A model generated the notes under the pieces. That model saw only the letters and a program-made list of their open reading frames with translations. It ran no database searches and was not told the origin of the DNA. Positions 1 through 10,064 of a DNA stretch of 64,000 nucleotides are shown in pieces. The stretch's first letter is position 1, and each line of letters starts with the position of its first letter. The stretch comes from Prostheceraeus crozeri (taxonomy: Eukaryota; Platyhelminthes; Polycladida; Euryleptidae), in contig CAJQUW010000464.1 in the NCBI GenBank assembly GCA_907163375.1, forward strand, positions 26,808 through 90,807. The letters are read 5' to 3'. The position numbers and the translations under genes were made by a program.

Positions 1-222
1 TTCCATTCATCAATTCGTCTCATTGATAGAGACAGGTAGAACTCATGGTTCTCATAACGTATGCAATGGAAAGTTTATAAGGCAACCTTCGACAGTTGGC
101 TAAATGTCGCCCTGGCGCGAATGCATACTACGTTGAGACAGAGGCAATCACTTGCAAACATGACGCAGAGAGGTTTAACAAGATTGACCATTGCTGAATG
201 TCCCTTGCGGTATACATAATTA
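1..222 (-). repeat. Inverted Polinton non-coding fragment
   Basis: Read on the minus strand this stretch matches the Polinton non-coding segment at about 9797-10011 in copy A and 29410-29628 in copy B, including the GAATTGATGAAT end and the GTATACCGCAAGGGACATTC end. It is therefore a third, inverted piece of the same family. The window edge cuts it, so it may continue leftwards. No coding sequence lies in it. Confidence 0.9.
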
Positions 223-3200
223 GAGATGACAAAGAATCAAACTGTTAAAGCGAGTGCTTTTCATTCAAACTAGTTTATGCAAATTGCTTTCATTAGAAAA
301 ACTCCCGAAAAAAACTCTACGATAAAAGATTGATAGGTGACTCATATATTGACAGCTGTGTTGACTACCAAAGCTCCGTTGCCGCGTTGCCTACTTTGAA
401 CTCATGTCATGCAAGACGACATCAGGGAGTTCTAAAGAACTGTTTGTACTTTAGAACTCCCTGTACCACATGTTTGGGCATTAAAGTTGCAATACCCACA
501 TATTTCTAGTCATTTGACAATTTTCAAAGCAGTTTTACAATCTCTGATTTTCCTTTGATAAGAAAATGCTTCCTTCCATATTTATTTTCAAACTACTCGC
601 GGGGTAGAGTTCTTCCTCTTCTTTGCCTGAAAACATGTTTCAACTCTTCGTGTCATTACATTGATTAGGTTCAAATAAATTTCATTCAAATGATTTGCCC
701 TAATCATGATGAAAGTTTACCTTGCTATTAGACCTACCGAAGAATTGCTTCATGATGTTCTGCTGAAAGTTCTCCCTAGATGGTATGTCCGCAGACTTTT
801 ACGGACTTTTAAAGTTCAGTCCGAAAAGAACTCAGTAAACCTAAATTGTCTGCAAGTCTATCATTCCCCTGTCTTAGTGTGCGAGTCATCCGTGACACCA
901 TTCTTCGCACATTTCACTTGGAGTTCTGAAGATGTTCTCGGAATCAATTTCAATAAACGGAATTTGACCACCTCGCTCTGATCATTTCCGTAATCATCCG
1001 CAGTTGCAGCGGTGGTCATGAAACTAGCCTGTCTCTCATCGAGTATCATTATGATACGACTGACAAGCGTGGCTCATTTCAAGTACAACAGCAACTTCAC
1101 TGTGACATATTATTTTATCATTTTCTAACGGGTGGCGACTTGTACTCAGCGCATCCAATTGAACATGCCTATCAAACGCACCGAGGAGTCAAGTTTATGA
1201 TTAAAACATAGGAATGTGAAGCTAATTCTCAAAAATTGATGATACTGATATGTAGGCCGGACCATATGCCACGATCAATTTTACCAATCGATTTCGTATT
1301 GAAATCTCAATGACGCTAAAGCGGACAATGTGACGTTGCACTGTAAGATAAACAGGATGCTGAACTGTGTCAAACGTCTAATTTGATGTCAAAGTCATGA
1401 TAACGCCACGCCAGTAAAGAGATTATGACACAGAATACCAGCAATCATGAATGAAGCATATATTTCGATAATTAATTCTTGAAAAAACAATAGCCTATCA
1501 GAGAAATTCAATTACAGTTCGAAGCTCATTTTTGCGGGTTTTTTCAAAAGTTTCACGACCATTTGCGTTACTGCTGTCACGGTATCACGCATCTGTCAGA
1601 GATAAAAATCAATTCAACCAAAAATCAGGAGGAAACCTTCAGACATGCTTAATAGCAGTTAGAACACACACAAACAACATGCAACAGATGAATTCCAAGG
1701 TGAACACTGACATATTGAAAAGGCTACCAGACCTAGCCTGACATCCCTCACATTGATACCGGTACACCACCTGGACTCTCTACACAGAGCGTTCAGGTTC
1801 TTCGCGCAACAGGCGCATCTCTTTTTAGAATTCCTGAAAACGAGCGCCGAAGTCAGGACCAGGCACGACAGATTCGAGGTTGACAACGCGCCTGCAGTAC
1901 ATACGTAGATATACTATAAGACTTTCTAAAAAAGATAACCAGTTCGTTGAGGCTGGCCATCTGACGCCTGTCTCTCACTTCTCAATAGCATCCCATGTAC
2001 AGATTCCAGCTCGGATTACAATTTGAATTTACTAACCACAACCTCTGCCTTGGATGCTATAGAGAATTAAAACGTGTTTTGACAATCGTTTCGCAAGCAG
2101 TGGACACCGGTATGGGGCTTGAAAAGCACCCTTCATATTACAATCATTTGAAACTACACAACATATAAAAATTGCAATATGAATAGAATTCTAAAGACGG
2201 CAAAAATGCCTACAGTGCTGAAGTGGTGTTAAAATGCAAGCCTACACCATGTTCTTCATCAGTGAATCACTCAAATCGACAAAAAATACATGAACACCTG
2301 GTACCTGTATTTAATTTCATTGAATCCAACAGCAATATTCGTTATGTCAGGGAATTTATCGAAACTCAACTTTCACTTGACGCGGCTTGCTCCGATGTGA
2401 ATTCGTGCAATTTACTGCGGCACAGTAGCCCAATTAAAAAGATAACGTTGAATCAACGGTGAAAAAACGTTGATGTTCAACGAGATTTTGGTTGATAAAC
2501 GGTTAATTCAACGTTGATGGATGGTTGATATCGTGACGCTTTGGCCGCTGATGTAACGCTGATTCAACGTTACTTAAAAACGTTGAAGAAAGTGGGGTGA
2601 TCAACGTTTTATCAACTAGTTTCTGTTAATATAAAACCTCTTTTAAAATGATTTTCAACCTTACATCCCCATTACCCATTCAACGATATAAGTAAGGAAA
2701 ATATCACAATTGTTGATAGGCATATTTATTTACATTTCCATGACGTAATTTGACATGAGCAAAATGACATAAAACTGGAATCACAAACTGCTAGCTCACT
2801 TAGAGCATCCGCTGAAAATATCGGGCTTCATGCAATATGGAGTCATGCATTAAACACATAAAATCATCCTATATCCGTACCTATTATGGTGATTGAACAT
2901 AAAAATGCAATTAAGTAATTTGCAGCAGAATTGTAAATTAATCTTGTAATGTTTTGACCGGGAATTGGTAGAATAGTTGCAAAAGAAAATGTTTCATATT
3001 TGAGGTTCATAAACTCTTACATGCTCTCAATTTAGCTGATCATTGCTTATATGACAATTATGTGACTTAAAACGAAAATGAAACAAGGTGAGCTACATAA
3101 AACGGAAAATTTGGAAAAACCGGGGTTTGAATGCGTAAATTTGAAATTTTCACATTAGTTTAATTTCGTAAAAAACGGAAAATTGCGATCCCTGATAACA

Positions 3201-5389
3201 AGCGTATATAAAATGGCAGTGCAAACGGTTATTCGGAAAGTGCTACTCTGAAATATTCTTTAGATATTTACTTGATGCAGCCTTGTCGATCGCAAGGGTG
3301 CCATCACAGTTTATTGAGTAATATAGTAAAAGATATTTGAAATTTGAATAAAAAACGATTGAACAATCATTCAGCTTATGGGATTTTCTTCTGATTAAAA
3401 CAAATATATTATGGTACGATGTGCTTCCTTTAAAGCTATAGGGCCTACAGAATATAGCGCTTTAAACTGAAGTAAGTGTTCTTTATTCAAATTTCAAATA
3501 TGATCGTCTTTCCGCACAATGGTAACCTCGTAGTAGAACAGTAGTTAGGCCTATACATTTGGTAAAATATTCCTACTAAAATTTTACTTTGTAGGATAAC
3601 ATTCATCAAGATTACAAAAACTGAGCCCTGCTATCCCAAGTAAACAGCAGAAGGGATGGACATCTTTCAAAAACACAATTTTTCATCTACAAAGAATTTA
3701 GCAAATGAAGAAAGCTTTACCACCATGCAATATGACGTTTATATAGTAGCACACATCGAACGATCAGATACAAATAATCTTGATGAAGATCACTTTTATC
3801 AACGTATATGGGAAATTTCTCTATCCGGATTTGATCATCCTTCATTTGAAAATCCTTCCAAACAGATAACATGCCCACAGCCCGAATGCGTATTTCACGT
3901 CATCTGGAACACTGTCATTTTGAATCGAACACCGTCGCGCCGTTATCAGTCACATTTTTAAGAATAGAGGTGATGCCACTTTCTCTGTTACAATTCAACA
4001 GAGAAACATTCACTACTCAAATGAAATTTGAGGCGATGATGCGAGGTCACTCAATAGTATCTATGGTTGGATCACCAGGCGCTTGTCCGAATCTGATGAT
4101 CACTTGGACGTTGCGAGTATAACAGACTAATGGGTAAATAAAATTCCAGTAGCTTTCGGGGCTAATTAGCTCAAATAACAAGACAGAAAAACAGCCGAAC
4201 GAAGGTCAGGTCTCGAGTCATCGATGCACAGATAAGACGAGCTTGCACAGCCTCAGCAATCAACACCTGTAAAAAGAAGACAACTTTTGTGCTGATGTGC
4301 AGAACAGAATTATCAAACTTAACTACCTCAATTAACATTCCCTGGGTAAGCCTACTCAAAGTTTAAAGGAGAAATCATTCATAGTAATATTAGGTGTTAT
4401 AGTAAAGATAATTAAGAAAATTGCTTTTGGATCATTTAATCTTTGACAATTTGGCATGCGATATTCACAGGAATTTTGATAGCAAATGAAGAAATTCAGG
4501 AGTGGCCGAATTGTGATCATTATCAATTTATTAATAATTTTCTAATCAATGCGCGTAGTATTTATCAATTTCATTCTGATATTCAAGTTACTTTTTTTTA
4601 GAAAAATGTGATTTGCAAATAAAAACGGAGTATGTAGCCTATTGCCGACCGGTTTTGCAACAGTTTATGCGATGAAGATATTCAGGAGCGCTTGAATTTT
4701 TATTATAAAATTGATACATGTAAATTCATTTTGATATCCAAACAGTTTTTTTAAAAATACAATCTACAAACACATACACACATAATATCCTCTTGTCTCT
4801 ACTATTTATATGACATCTCTTCAGGTAATTCATGGTGACATATGTGCATACAGCAAACATGTGACCATAATACCTAGGCCTACGATTATATTGAAAAGTG
4901 CGAAGCATGATGTGTAATCACAATGTAATGAGTCAACACAAATTCAGATGAAAGAGTAGCAATGAGTTTGCATTTTGATTGTTTTATACTGGTCGTAAAG
5001 CATGAAGAATTATTGATTAAATTGCACAACTAAACCCATTGTAGGGCTTTAACACAAAACTAGTCTTGTGCGCATAACTATACGGTGTGCATGTAGCCGT
5101 ATACAACGTGTAGTTCGTGGTGTAGCATTTATACCTTCAGTGTGCTTGATTATTTTTCTTAAACGACTCGAAATATCAAATTGATGGTACTTTTTTAAAT
5201 GTGGCAATTCTGAAATAAATAATTACCACAGGCGATAGCTACAGGTTTTCAATTCAATATAAATTAAAATGGAAATAATGACCTGTTTAAACATGTTTCC
5301 TTGATAGATGTATCTTTAAGAAACAATAGAAAAATTATACAACTTAAGCAGAAATCGAATAGCAATAATAATTTTCTTTTCACGACACA
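223..5389. other. Gene-poor host sequence
   Basis: About 5.2 kb of AT-rich sequence between the inverted Polinton fragment and the left end of copy A. Open frames are all short (about 110 codons or fewer), resemble no family I recognise and lack a convincing promoter or splice pattern. The only internal structure I can point to is the CAACGTTGA-rich patch near 2430-2630. GGCCTA-type words recur (for example 3450, 3550, 4878), which is common in some marine invertebrate genomes. Confidence 0.6.
2430..2630. repeat. Patch rich in CAACGTTGA-type palindromes
   Basis: The self-complementary core AACGTT and its flanks (TTGATTCAACG / CGTTGAATCAA) recur many times in both orientations over about 200 bp. 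This is what an old foldback or MITE-like repeat would look like. There is no coding potential, and no clear termini or target duplication were found. Confidence 0.5.
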
Positions 5390-6540
5390 AGTAGTAAGCA
5401 AAACTCCACCACTGGACCGCGCAAGATGGCCGCCGTCGCTGACGTCCCCCCCCTCTGGAACGCCAGAGTGTCGTGGTCGGCCGCCGTGTTGCTTCGAGTC
5501 CGACTCCCCCCCTCTGGAACGACAGAGTGTCGTGGTCGGCCGCCGTGGTGCTTCGAGTCTGACTCCCCCCCCTCTGGAACGACAGAGTGTCGTGGTGGTC
5601 TTGGGCGACCGCCAGGTTTTGTCTTGAGGCTATAGTGTGTGATGTTTTTCGTGCAATCTGATGAATTTTGGGTTGAAAATGGGCTGTTTCGAGTGGAAGC
5701 ATCGGATGAGAAAACGGAGGCCAGATTCGGATTCAGCGTGAAATTCTGCATCGGTATGGTGAATTTGAACGCAATCGGAGAGAAAAATTTTCGCTGACGT
5801 CCCCCCCCTCGGGAGAGCTCGCTTCGATTTTTGCTTCCAGTGGACGGATTTTGTCGTGCCATAGCTCGTTTGAAAGCTAAGAGTGAGACAAATTCAGTGA
5901 AAGAATCGACTTGTTCATATCTGTCTTCGTTTAGATGTGAGACGCCATTTAAGATTTTAGGTCGGAGCTCACCTGAAAAAATCCTAAGTGTCAGAGTGGC
6001 TTTGTATGGGCAAAATTTTGAAAATTTTCCAAAGTGGCGCATTTCGACCTGGGACCTTTACCAAAACATTTTTCATCAAATTTCGCTGACCCCCCCGACA
6101 GCGATCTTCTAACTTTGGTTCTAGTGGACAGATTTTGTCTTACAGCTACTCGTTTGAAAGAGGAGAAAAAACTGCTGGATGACATTTTTTGCCGCGAGTC
6201 AATCGGACCAACCGTTCAAAAGTTAGACCTGTTACAAGATTTTAGGTCGGAGCTCACCTGAAAAAATCCTAAGTGTCAGAGTGACTTTGTATGGGCAAAA
6301 TTTTGAAAATTTTCCAAAGTGTCGAATTTCGACCTGGGACCTTCACCAAAACATTTTTCATCAAATTTCTCTGAACGAGGGGGGGGGATGGGGGGAGTCA
6401 GTGAAATTTGATGAAAAATGTTTTGGTAAAGGTCCCAGGTCGAAATTCGGAAGTTTTAAATTTTTCAAAATTTTCACCACACTGGAGCTCTCACACTTAG
6501 GAATTTTTTCACTTGTGGCATGTTACATGGACATGTGCTG
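5390..6540. repeat. Left terminal repeat region, copy A
   Basis: It begins AGTAGTAAG, followed by the segment with GCAAGATGGCCGCC and C-runs ending CTCTGGAAC that is also found at both ends of copy B. After that come about two degenerate units of the roughly 300-bp repeat that copy B carries about six times (key words: GTGGACGGATTTTGTCGTGC, GTTTGAAAGCTAAGAGTGAG, CCAAAACATTTTTCATCAAA). It is shorter than the copy B array and diverged from it. Confidence 0.85.
6324..6448. repeat. Long palindrome at inner end of terminal repeat (A)
   Basis: Arms of roughly 45 bp (GAATTTCGACCTGGGACC... and its complement ...GGTCCCAGGTCGAAATTC, with CCAAAACATTTTTCATCAAATTT inside) are separated by a G-rich spacer. 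The last repeat unit has in effect been turned round. Copy B has the same palindrome at 25967-26089. Confidence 0.85.
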
Positions 6541-6683
6541 ACGGACCAACTTCCCGTGGTCATAAGACAATGGTTGAGGTGTCATATGATAGACAATGAT
6601 GAGACAAATCGTTTGCAACAAACCGCATGTCGCTACGATGAATACTTTCGGAGATAGAGCCATTTTAAGTTTTCTTCCGAGCA

Positions 6684-6691
6684 TATATAAA
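6684..6691 (+). promoter_or_regulatory. TATA box of the coiled-coil gene (A)
   Basis: TATATAAA, about 42 bp upstream of a strong splice donor (AG|GTAAGCG at 6733). The same box is conserved in copy B. It suggests transcription starts near 6715 and that the gene has a spliced leader. Confidence 0.7.
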
Positions 6692-6732
6692 CCCCCGACA
6701 ACGTAACTCTGATCACTTCATCGAAAGACGAG

Positions 6733-7296
6733 GTAAGCGACGGTCGTCGCCCTGAGCTCCCGATATCGGGTGTTTCAAAGGACTCTATCTTTTGAAGTAG
6801 GCAAGCTATCTTCTTACTTCAAAGTTTGTATGATAGAGTTTGATAGTGTCTTTACTACTGATAAAATTTTTTAAAAAGTAGTATGAGTAGTAAAATGCGG
6901 AATTTTTTAAAAATTCTTAATTTTCAGTTTTTTCAAAGTTTTAACATATAGACTAAGGTTTTCAAGTATGCTGAGTTCAAATCTGCTATCAGATTTGAAA
7001 TTTAACTAAGTCTAAGGCACCTTTGAGGGGTTAGATCCCAGCTACTGATCACTACCTTTGACTCGGTGTTGCTGTTACCACTTCGGGGCAGTGACAATGA
7101 TGTCTTCAGCTGTAAAGAGCGGGTATCGGGGAAGATCTCTCACTTCCCTAGTGATCAGTACAAGGCCTTCGGGCTGTCGACGGGATCGAGTGCCACTCAC
7201 TATACTCAAATCTATCATTCCTGACTAAGTGTAATGCTTTAGGAATATGACTGTACTACATGATTCCAAACTTATACAAATTTCATTATCTTACAG
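6733..7296 (+). other. 5' UTR intron of the coiled-coil gene (A)
   Basis: The donor is GTAAGCG after CGAAAGACGAG, and the acceptor is CATTATCTTACAG, about 19 bp before the ATG. Both sites are kept in copy B (26374-26906). The intron contains no coding sequence. Confidence 0.65.
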
Positions 7297-7315
7297 TTAA
7301 CAAGAAATCTCAGGC

Positions 7316-8482
7316 ATGGCTAATGACAGGAACCGCAAATTCCATATTAAGATGTGTACATGTGGGCGAATCAATCGCAGTGCGGACGCCAAGGCTCATA
7401 TCAAGAAGGCGGGCACCGACCACATGATTATCCTGAATAGGGTTGCGTGTGTGAAGTGCAGAGTGTTGAAGGGTGATGAGGATGAGGCGCGTTTCTACAG
7501 AGTGCATGCTGACTGTAGTGGAGGTTTGGTGAATGACGGGCGATTCACGCAGTTGATTGTTAAAGAGAGGGAGCGAATGTTGGCGATCGAGCGAGAGGGT
7601 AAGGTTGAGAATGTTGTTGAGAATGTTGTTGAGAATGATGAGTTGGCGAGAGCAGTTGCGTCGTTGGAGGCTGAGATTGAGCGAAAGAGAGTGCTTGAGA
7701 GTGATGATGAGGATGATGTGGATTTAGATAGGGAGCGTGTGAGGAAGTTGAGCTCTTCGTCGTCGGAGGTGTCAAACATTGTCATCACCGACCCCCCGAA
7801 GAGCTCATCTTCCCCAAAAGTGAAGAGTGGTGGGATTCATATGCAGTCGGCGAGGTGGTTGAAGGATGAAGAGAAGAAGCATGTTTCACAGCAGATGGTG
7901 CATCATTTGTTGGTGAATAAGTATGACAGTTTGAAGAAGGTGAAGGATGAAGTTGTGAAGGAGTTGGATGAGTTGAAAAAGAAGGAACTGAAGTCGAAGG
8001 AGGTAGCGGATGAGAATATACGAATGAGGCGTAGTGTGACTGATTTGAAGAATAAGACGCGAGAGTTGGAAGAGAAGAATGATGAGTGTGAGAAGAGGGC
8101 GAGTGATGCGGAGAGAAGAATTAGAGATGCAGAAGCGAAGTTTGAGGAGATGATGAAGGAGATGAGTGTGTTGAGAGCGAGGAATGTTGAGTCGGAGAGG
8201 AATGTGGCTCGACGGGGTGATGAGAGGCAGGCGTATGAGAAGTTGGAGCGCATGAGGGATGAGTGGAATCGTGTGAATGAGGATCGTTTGTTTGAGTTTC
8301 ACATCCCTATTCGGGATAATCATTTGGACGGCGAAGTACTCGTCAATCAAAATCTGCACGAGTCCATCCTATGTTATAACGGCCATCCGACGAAAAAATG
8401 TCTCCATGCCAGCCTGAGAATGCGCGGCCATCTGCACAAATTTTCTATTCGGAAGCGCGCGAGACTGCCAAAGGATGGCTAA
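7316..8482 (+). CDS. Zinc-binding/coiled-coil Polinton protein (A)
   Basis: This is a 388-aa protein starting MANDRNRK. Residues about 13-65 carry spaced Cys/His pairs (CTCG, CVKC, HADC) that look like a small zinc site. Residues about 75-330 are highly charged and heptad-like, rich in E, K and R, consistent with a long coiled coil, with a basic RKL/SSSS patch near 140. The last 60 residues (FEFHIPIRDN onwards) contain a second Cys/His cluster. No enzyme signature is visible and I do not know the family. The gene is first in the left arm, has a TATA box and introns in both UTRs, and is followed by an HDV-like ribozyme. Copy B encodes a near-identical 392-aa protein. A nuclear or replication-associated role is only a guess. 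Confidence 0.75.
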   Translation: MANDRNRKFHIKMCTCGRINRSADAKAHIKKAGTDHMIILNRVACVKCRVLKGDEDEARFYRVHADCSGGLVNDGRFTQLIVKERERMLAIEREGKVENVVENVVENDELARAVASLEAEIERKRVLESDDEDDVDLDRERVRKLSSSSSEVSNIVITDPPKSSSSPKVKSGGIHMQSARWLKDEEKKHVSQQMVHHLLVNKYDSLKKVKDEVVKELDELKKKELKSKEVADENIRMRRSVTDLKNKTRELEEKNDECEKRASDAERRIRDAEAKFEEMMKEMSVLRARNVESERNVARRGDERQAYEKLERMRDEWNRVNEDRLFEFHIPIRDNHLDGEVLVNQNLHESILCYNGHPTKKCLHASLRMRGHLHKFSIRKRARLPKDG

Positions 8483-8486
8483 CTTG

Positions 8487-8546
8487 GTAAGTAAAAAGTA
8501 AATAAGATAGTATATCCTATTCTAATACATATCATTTTCATTGCAG
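8487..8546 (+). other. 3' UTR intron of the coiled-coil gene (A)
   Basis: GTAAGT begins 4 nt after the TAA stop, and the acceptor is TTTTCATTGCAG. The 60-bp interval is kept in copy B (28107-28167). Its position between the stop codon and the ribozyme means the spliced RNA would still contain the ribozyme. Confidence 0.6.
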
Positions 8547-8619
8547 ATCTTTGCCCGCCTTCACCACCCCATCACGTCACTCCCGAGAACGAACCATCGG
8601 CTCTCTTAAGGGCCACCTA

Positions 8620-8688
8620 GGGGCAAGACATGATAGAACCTCCACGCGGTTTGCCCTGGGCAGTCTTTGGACTGGCGAATACTATCAT
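8620..8688 (+). ncRNA. HDV-like self-cleaving ribozyme A1
   Basis: The sequence folds as the HDV nested double pseudoknot. P1 is GGGGCAA with TTGCCCT, including the G1-U wobble typical of HDV. P2 is ATGATAG with CTATCAT. P3 is ACC/GGT, closed by loop TCCACGC. CTGGGC after P1 supplies the P1.1 G pair. P4 is AGTC/GACT with loop TTTG. J4/2 is GGCGAA, with the catalytic C expected at 8676. The predicted cut is just 5' of G8620. It lies about 140 bp after the coiled-coil stop codon. Differences from the other copies fall in loops L3 and L4. Confidence 0.9.
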
Positions 8689-8739
8689 TAAGTTGAATCT
8701 GCTATCAGTCAACTACAACGTTGCGTCGCGTTAGAGGGG

Positions 8740-8747
8740 TATATAAA
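8740..8747 (+). promoter_or_regulatory. TATA box of the 88-aa gene (A)
   Basis: TATATAAA, 39 bp before the ATG at 8779 and about 50 bp after the end of ribozyme A1. It is conserved in copy B at 28361. Confidence 0.7.
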
Positions 8748-8778
8748 CCAATGCCTCTCATTTCATTTCATTTCAATC

Positions 8779-9045
8779 ATGCAGACGCCGAACAGTCAAG
8801 TCAGCTCTCCTCGCGGACCGCAGTTAAGGCCGCGAAATATATTTGAGGAGTTTGTCAGGCTAGAGGAGCAAGACAGAGTCCACAATAATCTTGCTCGGAT
8901 TGGCAATCCGATGACAGCAACTGCTGTCAATCCAACGGAATGGCGCTACATTCCACTTTTTAGCCATGTACCAGTTAGTGTGGAATTCGAAAGTGCTACC
9001 AAAGAGAGAGTCAAAGACTCTCTCAGCAGAATTGGTAGGGTGTAA
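8779..9045 (+). CDS. 88-aa left-arm protein (A)
   Basis: A small intact frame starting MQTPNSQVSS, with a helical, charged middle (EEFVRLEEQDRV) and ending SLSRIGRV. No family is recognised. Reality is supported by 95% or better identity to the copy B frame over its whole length, a TATA box at promoter distance and a ribozyme 51 bp after the stop. Differences between copies are mostly conservative (HNN/FNN, EFES/EVDS). The function is unknown. Confidence 0.65.
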   Translation: MQTPNSQVSSPRGPQLRPRNIFEEFVRLEEQDRVHNNLARIGNPMTATAVNPTEWRYIPLFSHVPVSVEFESATKERVKDSLSRIGRV

Positions 9046-9095
9046 GATGACGTTACTCCCGAGAACGAACCACCGGCTCTCTTAAGGGCCACCAT

Positions 9096-9164
9096 GGGGC
9101 AAAATTTGATAGAACCTCCTCGCGGTTTGCCCTGGGCAGTCTTCGGACTGGCGAATACTATCAT
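9096..9164 (+). ncRNA. HDV-like self-cleaving ribozyme A2
   Basis: Same fold as A1. P1 is GGGGCAA/TTGCCCT, P2 is TGATAG/CTATCA, P3 is ACC/GGT with the HDV-identical loop TCCTCGC, P4 is AGTC-TTCG-GACT, and J4/2 is GGCGAA with the catalytic C expected at 9152. The J1/2 and outer P2 bases differ (AATT in place of GACA), which shortens P2 by one pair but keeps it formed. It is placed 51 bp downstream of the 88-aa stop codon. Confidence 0.9.
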
Positions 9165-9263
9165 TAAGTTGAATCTGCTATCAGTCAACTTGAACGTTAT
9201 GCAGTCGATTGCTATCCCTGAAGCATTCTGATTCGCTGTTGAGCAATTCATTGTTGAAAACCC

Positions 9264-9270
9264 TATGTAA
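9264..9270 (+). promoter_or_regulatory. Degraded TATA box of the 84-aa gene (A)
   Basis: TATGTAA stands where copy B has TATATAA (28885), 42 bp before the ATG. A single A-to-G change probably weakens this promoter in copy A. Confidence 0.5.
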
Positions 9271-9311
9271 GCCAGAAGATTGTAGCGCTTCTCATTCAAT
9301 TTCAAGTCACG

Positions 9312-9566
9312 ATGGAAGCGACATCTGCCGACAACATTCCCGTCTTCATCGATGAAGACAATGCTATTCCCGAGTTCGTCATCCTCGACGAGTGGGATGA
9401 AGAGGATGATAAGAAGGGGAAGATCGAGAAGATTGTTTGGACGGATGGGGTGTGGACTCCAAATACCACTCGCATCCGAAAGGTGCCAGATGCACCAGCA
9501 CGACCTCGGCGGTATAGGGTCTATGACAACCTAACCGTCATACCCATTGACTATTCCAGCCAATAG
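9312..9566 (+). CDS. 84-aa acidic left-arm protein (A)
   Basis: An intact small frame starting MEATSADNIP, with an acidic central stretch (DEWDEEDD) followed by a basic one (ARPRRYRVYD). I recognise no family. The frame is kept in copy B (29-30 kb) with mostly conservative changes, and it sits between a TATA-like box and a ribozyme, as its left neighbour does. The function is unknown. Confidence 0.65.
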   Translation: MEATSADNIPVFIDEDNAIPEFVILDEWDEEDDKKGKIEKIVWTDGVWTPNTTRIRKVPDAPARPRRYRVYDNLTVIPIDYSSQ

Positions 9567-9621
9567 TCAACTTAAATTCACACCCCGAGAACGAACCATC
9601 GGCTCTCTTAAGGGCCACCAT

Positions 9622-9690
9622 GGGGCAAGACATGATAGAACCTCCTCGCGGTTTGCCCTGGGCAGTCTTCGGACTGGCGAATACTATCAT
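9622..9690 (+). ncRNA. HDV-like self-cleaving ribozyme A3
   Basis: Full match to the HDV-type core. P1 is GGGGCAA/TTGCCCT, P2 is ATGATAG/CTATCAT, P3 is ACC/GGT with loop TCCTCGC, P4 is AGTC-TTCG-GACT, and J4/2 is GGCGAA with the catalytic C expected at 9678. The predicted cut is before G9622. The ribozyme follows the 84-aa stop codon by 55 bp. A conserved 40-nt leader (CCCGAGAACGAACC...) and a 3' hairpin (AAGTTGA...) frame it, as in the others. Confidence 0.92.
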
Positions 9691-9749
9691 TAAGTTGAAT
9701 CTGCTATCAGTAAACTTGAACGTTGCAAATGAAGTTCGGTGTAATACTT

Positions 9750-9775
9750 CCTTTCGACAGGCGTTCCTGTAAAGG
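9750..9775 (+). ncRNA. Conserved hairpin downstream of ribozyme A3
   Basis: CCTTT and AAAGG enclose ACAGG-CGTT-CCTGT, giving a near-perfect 10-bp hairpin. In copy B the 5' arm reads ACGGG, so one A-U pair becomes G-U and pairing is kept. The role is unknown; it may be part of a larger structured non-coding segment. Confidence 0.45.
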
Positions 9776-10064
9776 GCGGCGGTGAAACCCGTAGCTATGT
9801 ATACCGCAAGGGACATTCGGCAATGGTCAATCTTGTTTAACCTCTCTGAGTCATGTTTGCAAGTGATTGCCTCTGTCTCAACGTATTATGCATTCGCGCC
9901 AGGGCGACATTTAGCCAACTGTCGAAGGTTGCCTAAAATTTTCCATTGCATACGTTATGAGAACCATGAGTTCTACCTGTCTCTATCAATGAGACGAATT
10001 GATGAATAGAATGAAATGGGAGGACACTCACGCGCCACACGCAACATAACACACTTCTCTCTTT

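Noticed and set aside
706-4122. Short frames of 60-100 codons in the left host region
   Set aside because: No homology, splice or promoter support; lengths are as expected by chance.
7495-8359. Ser-rich and His/Leu-rich frames on the minus strand of the coiled-coil gene (and 27103-27970)
   Set aside because: Antisense shadows of a purine-rich coding strand, conserved only because the sense frame is.
8620-8688. Hammerhead or twister ribozyme
   Set aside because: No CTGANGA/GAAA core or twister motif; every element fits the HDV topology.
8946-9816. Minus-strand frames of 90-130 codons across the ribozyme cassettes (and 28567-28920, 29188-29568)
   Set aside because: They are antisense readings of the conserved ribozyme repeats; the shared peptide comes from RNA-structure conservation, not from a gene.
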